A DNA stretch of 64,000 bases, taken from Euonymus europaeus (taxonomy: Eukaryota; Streptophyta; Magnoliopsida; Celastrales; Celastraceae). The stretch is from assembly GCA_963580455.1 (NCBI GenBank), contig OY756965.1, positions 4,972,501-5,036,500 of the forward strand. The letters run 5' to 3'. The notes under the pieces are model-generated. The model ran no database searches. It was not told the DNA's origin and worked only from the letters and a program-made list of their open reading frames with translations. Both the position numbers and the translations under genes were made by a program. Each line of letters starts with the position of its first letter. The first letter of the stretch is position 1. This document shows, piece by piece, positions 60,301 through 64,000 of the stretch.

Positions 60301-61503
60301 ATTTGCAGTGTGTAATTTGCAAGTGCCATGATGAGTTACAGCCAAACCTGAACCATCCCCAATCTTGACCTCATCTGTCCCATCATATTCTGAGTGAATG
60401 GAGAGATTAGCGAGATCACCAGTCATGTTGTGGCTAGCGCCCGAATCAACAAGCCATGGTTGCACATTAGAGGGGACAGAGCCATTAGAGCTGATTGCAT
60501 AATTAGCACTGGGAACAAAATCGAAGACAAACGATTTAAGTTTCCTACACACTTTGGTCGAGTGACCAGGTTTCTCACATATTCGACAAAAAATTCTCGG
60601 ACGAGATCGATGACCCAAACTGTTATTTGAATGGTTGAAAGATTGTTGATTATTGAATGACTGTTGAGGCTGAGTGTTACTAGCAGTATCTCCATGATTT
60701 TGCTGAGATCGGGGAGGAAAATTTTTGTTAGAGTTGAACTGGTTAACACCATGATGCTTTCCTCGATGCTGCTGAGAATTTTGTTTTTGAGAGTAAAATG
60801 TTGTGGCCACAGTATTAGCTTGATTTTGTTCAAGCTTCTTCAAATAGAGCTCCTGACTTATGAGTTTATCATGTAAATCTTCAAAAGATATAGGATTTTC
60901 ACGACCTCGAATAGACTCAACCAAACCTTTATATTCACTGCCTAACCCATCCATAATGTATAGAACAAGATCATCCTCATCCACTTTGTGTTGAACCAAA
61001 GCTAATTCATCAGAGATTTGCTTGACATACAAGAGATATTCTTCAATAGATCGATTGCCTCACTGTAAATTATGTAGTTGTTGTCTGAGCTGGATTTTGC
61101 GGGAGCGAGATTTATTTGCATATAATTGATGAAGTTGATTCCAAGCCTCATGTGCAGTAGCGACATCCCCAAGCAAGGGGGTTACAGATTCATGCAAGGA
61201 TGAAATGATAGCATTAAGCAAGAGATTGTCTTGCCTATCCCAATAATCATAATCAGCTTCATTGGACTTAGAAGGACATGGATAGCTTCCATCAACGAAA
61301 CCCATCAACCTATACTCACGAAGTACTGAGACTAATTGTACTCGCCACATAGCGAAGTTTGACTGCTTCAGCTTTTGTGAAAGCTGGGAACTTGCGTTAA
61401 TTGCAACAATGGGTTTACCATTTGCTGCAACTAGAGTGGAACCATCCCCATGTGAACGACCATCGTCAGATCCCATAGAGGAAGAAGAATCAGATTTAGC
61501 CAT
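57307..61503 (-). pseudogene. Ty1/copia gag-pol polyprotein, lightly mutated (element G)
   Basis: Gag starts at the minus-strand ATG at 61503 (MAKSDSSSSMGS); frames upstream read through the LTR and primer site. A TGA at 61060 interrupts gag. The next frame (61032-59743) carries the zinc knuckle CRICEKPGHSTKVC, protease WLVDSGASHNMT, the integrase HHCC finger (WHQRLGH...CNSC) and the first Asp (FSDVWGP), and ends at a TAG. Integrase resumes with VERKHRH and the C-terminal FVGYS block. A frameshift lies at about 58680 in RT; YVDD is intact at 58263-58274. Stops at 57873 and 57549 flank RNase H (SDSDWAGNPDD, RSSTEAEYRAL). About five lesions in an otherwise complete element. Confidence 0.93.
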
Positions 61504-61513
61504 CGATCGTTGA

Positions 61514-61526
61514 GCCTCTGATACCA
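61514..61526 (-). other. Primer-binding site of copia G
   Basis: On the minus strand TGGTATCAGAGGC directly follows the LTR end CTTTTA, matching the initiator tRNA-Met site. Confidence 0.88.
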
Positions 61527-61789
61527 TAAAAGACTTTGTATTAAAGATTTTCATTGTTACAAAACTGAACCAGCGAACACCTTATAAGAACAGAGTTCTA
61601 ACCTAGAAGACAAAGACTAACGGCTACAAAGGGAAAAGCTTACACGTGTAAAGACTAAGAAGCTATCCGTTAATAGATACGTTACTAACATTACAATTGA
61701 GTTTAATGGGTTGTTCTGTGTTGGACTTTGGAGTGGACTGAAATGTATTGTGCTTGGTTTCTGTAGAAGAACCAGAGTTCTTTCCTTTA
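61527..61789 (-). repeat. 5' LTR of copia element G
   Basis: 263 bp, 98% identical to 57044-57306. The flanking bases outside the two LTRs (CCTCC on the left, AACCT on the right) do not form a clear target duplication. Confidence 0.93.
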
Positions 61790-63265
61790 AACCTTGAATA
61801 ATTTTCTCTTTCCGATCAACGGTTGTTCGTCCACTTTAGTCTCTGAATCTGAATTGTATCAAGGACATGGCTAAATGGGAGAAAAGAGTTTGAAGTTTGC
61901 CTGGATGAGGATGCAAGGTGAGGTGTTTGTTTGTGGGCCACCATCTTCTTGCGTTTAGGAGGATTGACATAAGAGAGTCTAATTTGGCCTACTAGTGGCT
62001 TGTCCAATCTTGGCCGAGCCACAGAACGAGCCACTTGTGTGCCTCAAAGTGTAAGTATTAAAGTATGTATGTCATTACACGGTCTATTGTCGCTCCGATT
62101 GAGTCAAGTCCATGCCTGTGGTGCCCGAGGGGCTTTAGAAACTAAGAAGCCGAAATGAAGAAAAAACTCTTGAGCGTGGTTAAAAAAGCAAGCTTTGATA
62201 GATGCCCATATATTTTCAAAAATAGGCAAAGACGCAATTACTTACCGATATAGTCGAAAAAGTAAAGAAAGGAAAAAGTTCTCTTTTTTAAGAAGCGAAT
62301 TCAGTGACTTGTTCTACTTTTAGAACAACTTGACGAACACCTACCAAAATGTTTAAATAACAACAGTAAGGAAGAGATAACGATTGGGTGAGGTCGAATT
62401 GATGGGAATAGAGATTGGACAAGTACACTTCAACCCCGGCCTTGCAGTTTTTGCCAACAATAAAATCATGCAATATGTCCCTGGGGATAAGGAAATATGC
62501 CCAAAGAGCAGAAGAAGATGTGAAATAAAGACGGAAATATATGCACATGTTAAAAGTATGATAAAAATTTCCTGAGGGTTTTCGTCACAATGCCCAAATA
62601 GGTGTAGACAAGACCATGACAAGGGTCTTGGGACAACAGTAGAAGCATCCAAAATTGAGAAGTATGCCCTGAGCCTCAATTGAACGAGCCAAAGTGGCCC
62701 AAAAGCTGTGAGAGATTGGTGGGAGTGCATTTGCTTCAAAATGATGGACAAACCCTGCTGATCACATATAGAATGAATTGGGCCCTGTTCTATTTTTGTC
62801 CATTAGCAATTCCTATGGACAAAGGAAGATAAATTTTGGCAAGTTTTGAGCTTGGCACTCAAATAATGAATTTTCAAAGCCAATAGTGAATAAAGGCAAC
62901 TCTTTATTTGGGAGAGGGTGAAGTATTACAATTCTCAAAGATATTGACAAAATTACTGTATGAACTAAAAGAAGTTTTTTTAAAAGTGAGCGAGCTATTG
63001 GGAAAAGATATGGGTCCAGAGATGGAATACTGATCAAAATTTCAAGAAGCTGAGAGATACCTACTTTGTCAAAGAAATATTTGGATGCATCATCTAACAC
63101 TATACGTGTATGCCATGTTTGAAAGAATGGATCTAAGCGTGGCCAAGTCCTGATACCATTGGCTTGGCACAAAGGCCGTATTTGGAAAAAAGGATAGGAA
63201 AGGCAGTGGTTGATTGGATCAAAAGAGATGGAGATTTGGTCGATCAAGGTAAGCGTTGATCTCAT
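61790..63265 (-). pseudogene. Antisense additional ORF of gypsy F, upstream half (plant-mobile-domain-like?)
   Basis: Minus-strand frames 63265-62813, 62751-62353, 62548-62288 and 62034-61816 can be followed as one decayed protein. Features include WHTRIVLDDASKYFFDKVGI, a hydrophobic mid-section, a block with VEVYLSNLYSHQFDL, and a basic tail. The layout, position and orientation resemble the plant mobile domain (aminotransferase-like) antisense ORFs reported in Tat-group gypsy elements, but similarity is weak by eye. Copia G splits it from the coiled-coil half at 54848-57043. Frameshifts are present. Confidence 0.4.
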
Positions 63266-63480
63266 TAAAGGCTGGGCCTATCACCATATCATTTTTCTTG
63301 TTGCTAACAGCAGTGTCCGGGGGAAATGTGAGTTCAACACAATAAAGGGTTATTTCATCAACTTGCAGTATTCAGAAAATGTTAGAGCAATGAAGGTTGT
63401 GGAAAATGAAGGTTCAGATGAGGCCATTATAGAAAGATTAAGAAACACTCAAACTTGTTGACAATGGTGAAAGCATAAAG
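63266..63480. other. 3' internal region of gypsy F, no gene recognised
   Basis: Sequence between the antisense ORF start and the minisatellite. A plus-strand frame at 63210-63461 has no family features. Confidence 0.4.
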
Positions 63481-63556
63481 ATTGAGAGAGATCAAAGAGA
63501 TTGAGAGAGATCAAAGAGGTTGAGAGAGATTAGAGAGGTTGAGAGAACGTGAGAGA
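63481..63556. repeat. 19-bp minisatellite, four units
   Basis: Units of ATTGAGAGAGATCAAAGAG start at 63481, 63500, 63519 and 63538, the last two diverged (GTTGAGAGAGATTAGAGAG, then a partial match). It lies just before or within the start of the right LTR of element F. Confidence 0.9.
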
Positions 63557-63670
63557 AGTTCCTATTTAGGGTTTAGCCTTTTAAAGGTTTTACATTTAAT
63601 GCTAACATACACGTGACATTGGAAATCTAAATGATGGTGTCTATTCTATCATTTATTCAATGTGAAAAAT

Positions 63671-63904
63671 GCTCAAAACAATTTCTTGCAAATATTATAA
63701 ATACAAATCAATGAGGATCAAAAAAGATCTACATAAGTGAAGACTCCAACGAGAAAAATGTAATTTACATTTCTTAGTATAACCCGTACCGTAAGTTTTA
63801 GTGCAATCTTAGCATAAAGTAAGGAATAGCCTTTAGTTTTAAGTGTATTTAGGGAGGATTTGATAACTTTTTCACCCTCTTTTGGACTTTGTATTGAGAG
63901 GTTT
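63671..63904 (+). repeat. Right LTR segment of gypsy element F
   Basis: Direct repeat of 52905-53130. TTATAAATACAAATC near 63697 could be its TATA box. The LTR probably extends to or beyond the window edge. Confidence 0.65.
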
Positions 63905-64000
63905 GTGTAGGTTTGTATTTTCATAAGTTGAAAATTCTGACAATTGTGTGATGAGCTATGTATAGCTTGAGTAACCTAAGGTAAGCTACCTCATAACAGG

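Noticed and set aside
60423..60833. 136-residue minus-strand frame overlapping copia G
   Set aside because: Out-of-frame shadow of the gag/protease region.
1..64000. CRISPR array, phage or bacterial defence system
   Set aside because: Tandem repeats here are two to four units without spacers, and all coding evidence is plant or plant transposon.

Overview
This window looks like nuclear DNA of a flowering plant, most likely a eudicot. It is AT-rich, has plant introns (GT..AG), plant Ty1/copia and Ty3/gypsy retrotransposons, CACTA, PIF/Harbinger and MITE-like DNA transposons, SINE-like repeats, and one intact plant-specific gene. I see no rRNA gene, no functional tRNA gene, no CRISPR array and no bacterial-type operon. 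Almost all open reading frames are pieces of decayed transposon polyproteins.

Layout. 1-460: edge of a minus-strand LTR element with a hairpin tandem repeat. 1.65-3.2 kb: two tRNA-related SINE candidates. 3.7-5.1 kb: a stretch full of an AATGTAAT-type motif. 6.47-11.95 kb: decayed plus-strand copia element A with both LTRs. 12.6-13.0 and 13.42-14.17 kb: two terminal-inverted-repeat elements. 14.96-23.27 kb: decayed Tat-like gypsy element B with a long left LTR (itself carrying a nested element) and a truncated right LTR, abutting a minus-strand CACTA-type transposase pseudogene whose terminus lies at 25.64 kb. 26.2-27.1 kb: fragments resembling an HD-Zip II exon around a solo LTR of family A. 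27.3-29.8 kb: an LTR-like remnant and a CACTA-like GTGAC-rich region. 31.56-35.42 kb: minus-strand copia C, truncated inside RNase H and abutting a nearly intact PIF/Harbinger transposase (35.42-36.76 kb). 36.9-37.3 kb: TRIM-like mini-element. 38.2-39.05 kb: copia LTR plus gag fragment D. 39.745-44.651 kb: complete but mutated copia E with a perfect 5-bp target duplication. 46.5-46.9 kb: foldback element just upstream of the host gene. 47.085-51.013 kb: OBERON3-like PHD-finger gene, two coding exons, 813 residues. 52.9 kb to the right edge: gypsy element F (LTR, integrase, antisense additional ORF, second LTR), with copia G (57.044-61.789 kb) nested inside the antisense ORF.

The only gene I would call functional is the OBERON3-like one, a family of nuclear meristem regulators. 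The rest is a record of nested insertions: G into F, a CGGGT-rich element into F and another into the LTR of B, a solo LTR beside HD-Zip-like sequence, and C against Harbinger. LTR divergence counted by hand ranks G (5/263 differences) as younger than E (11/192). I found no convincing wholly new system. The most unusual items are tRNA-like Pol III boxes in the LTRs of family A, an antisense coding region in gypsy F, non-TG..CA LTR ends in G (and one end in C), palindromes nested in a long-TIR element, and hairpin covariation in a tandem repeat.
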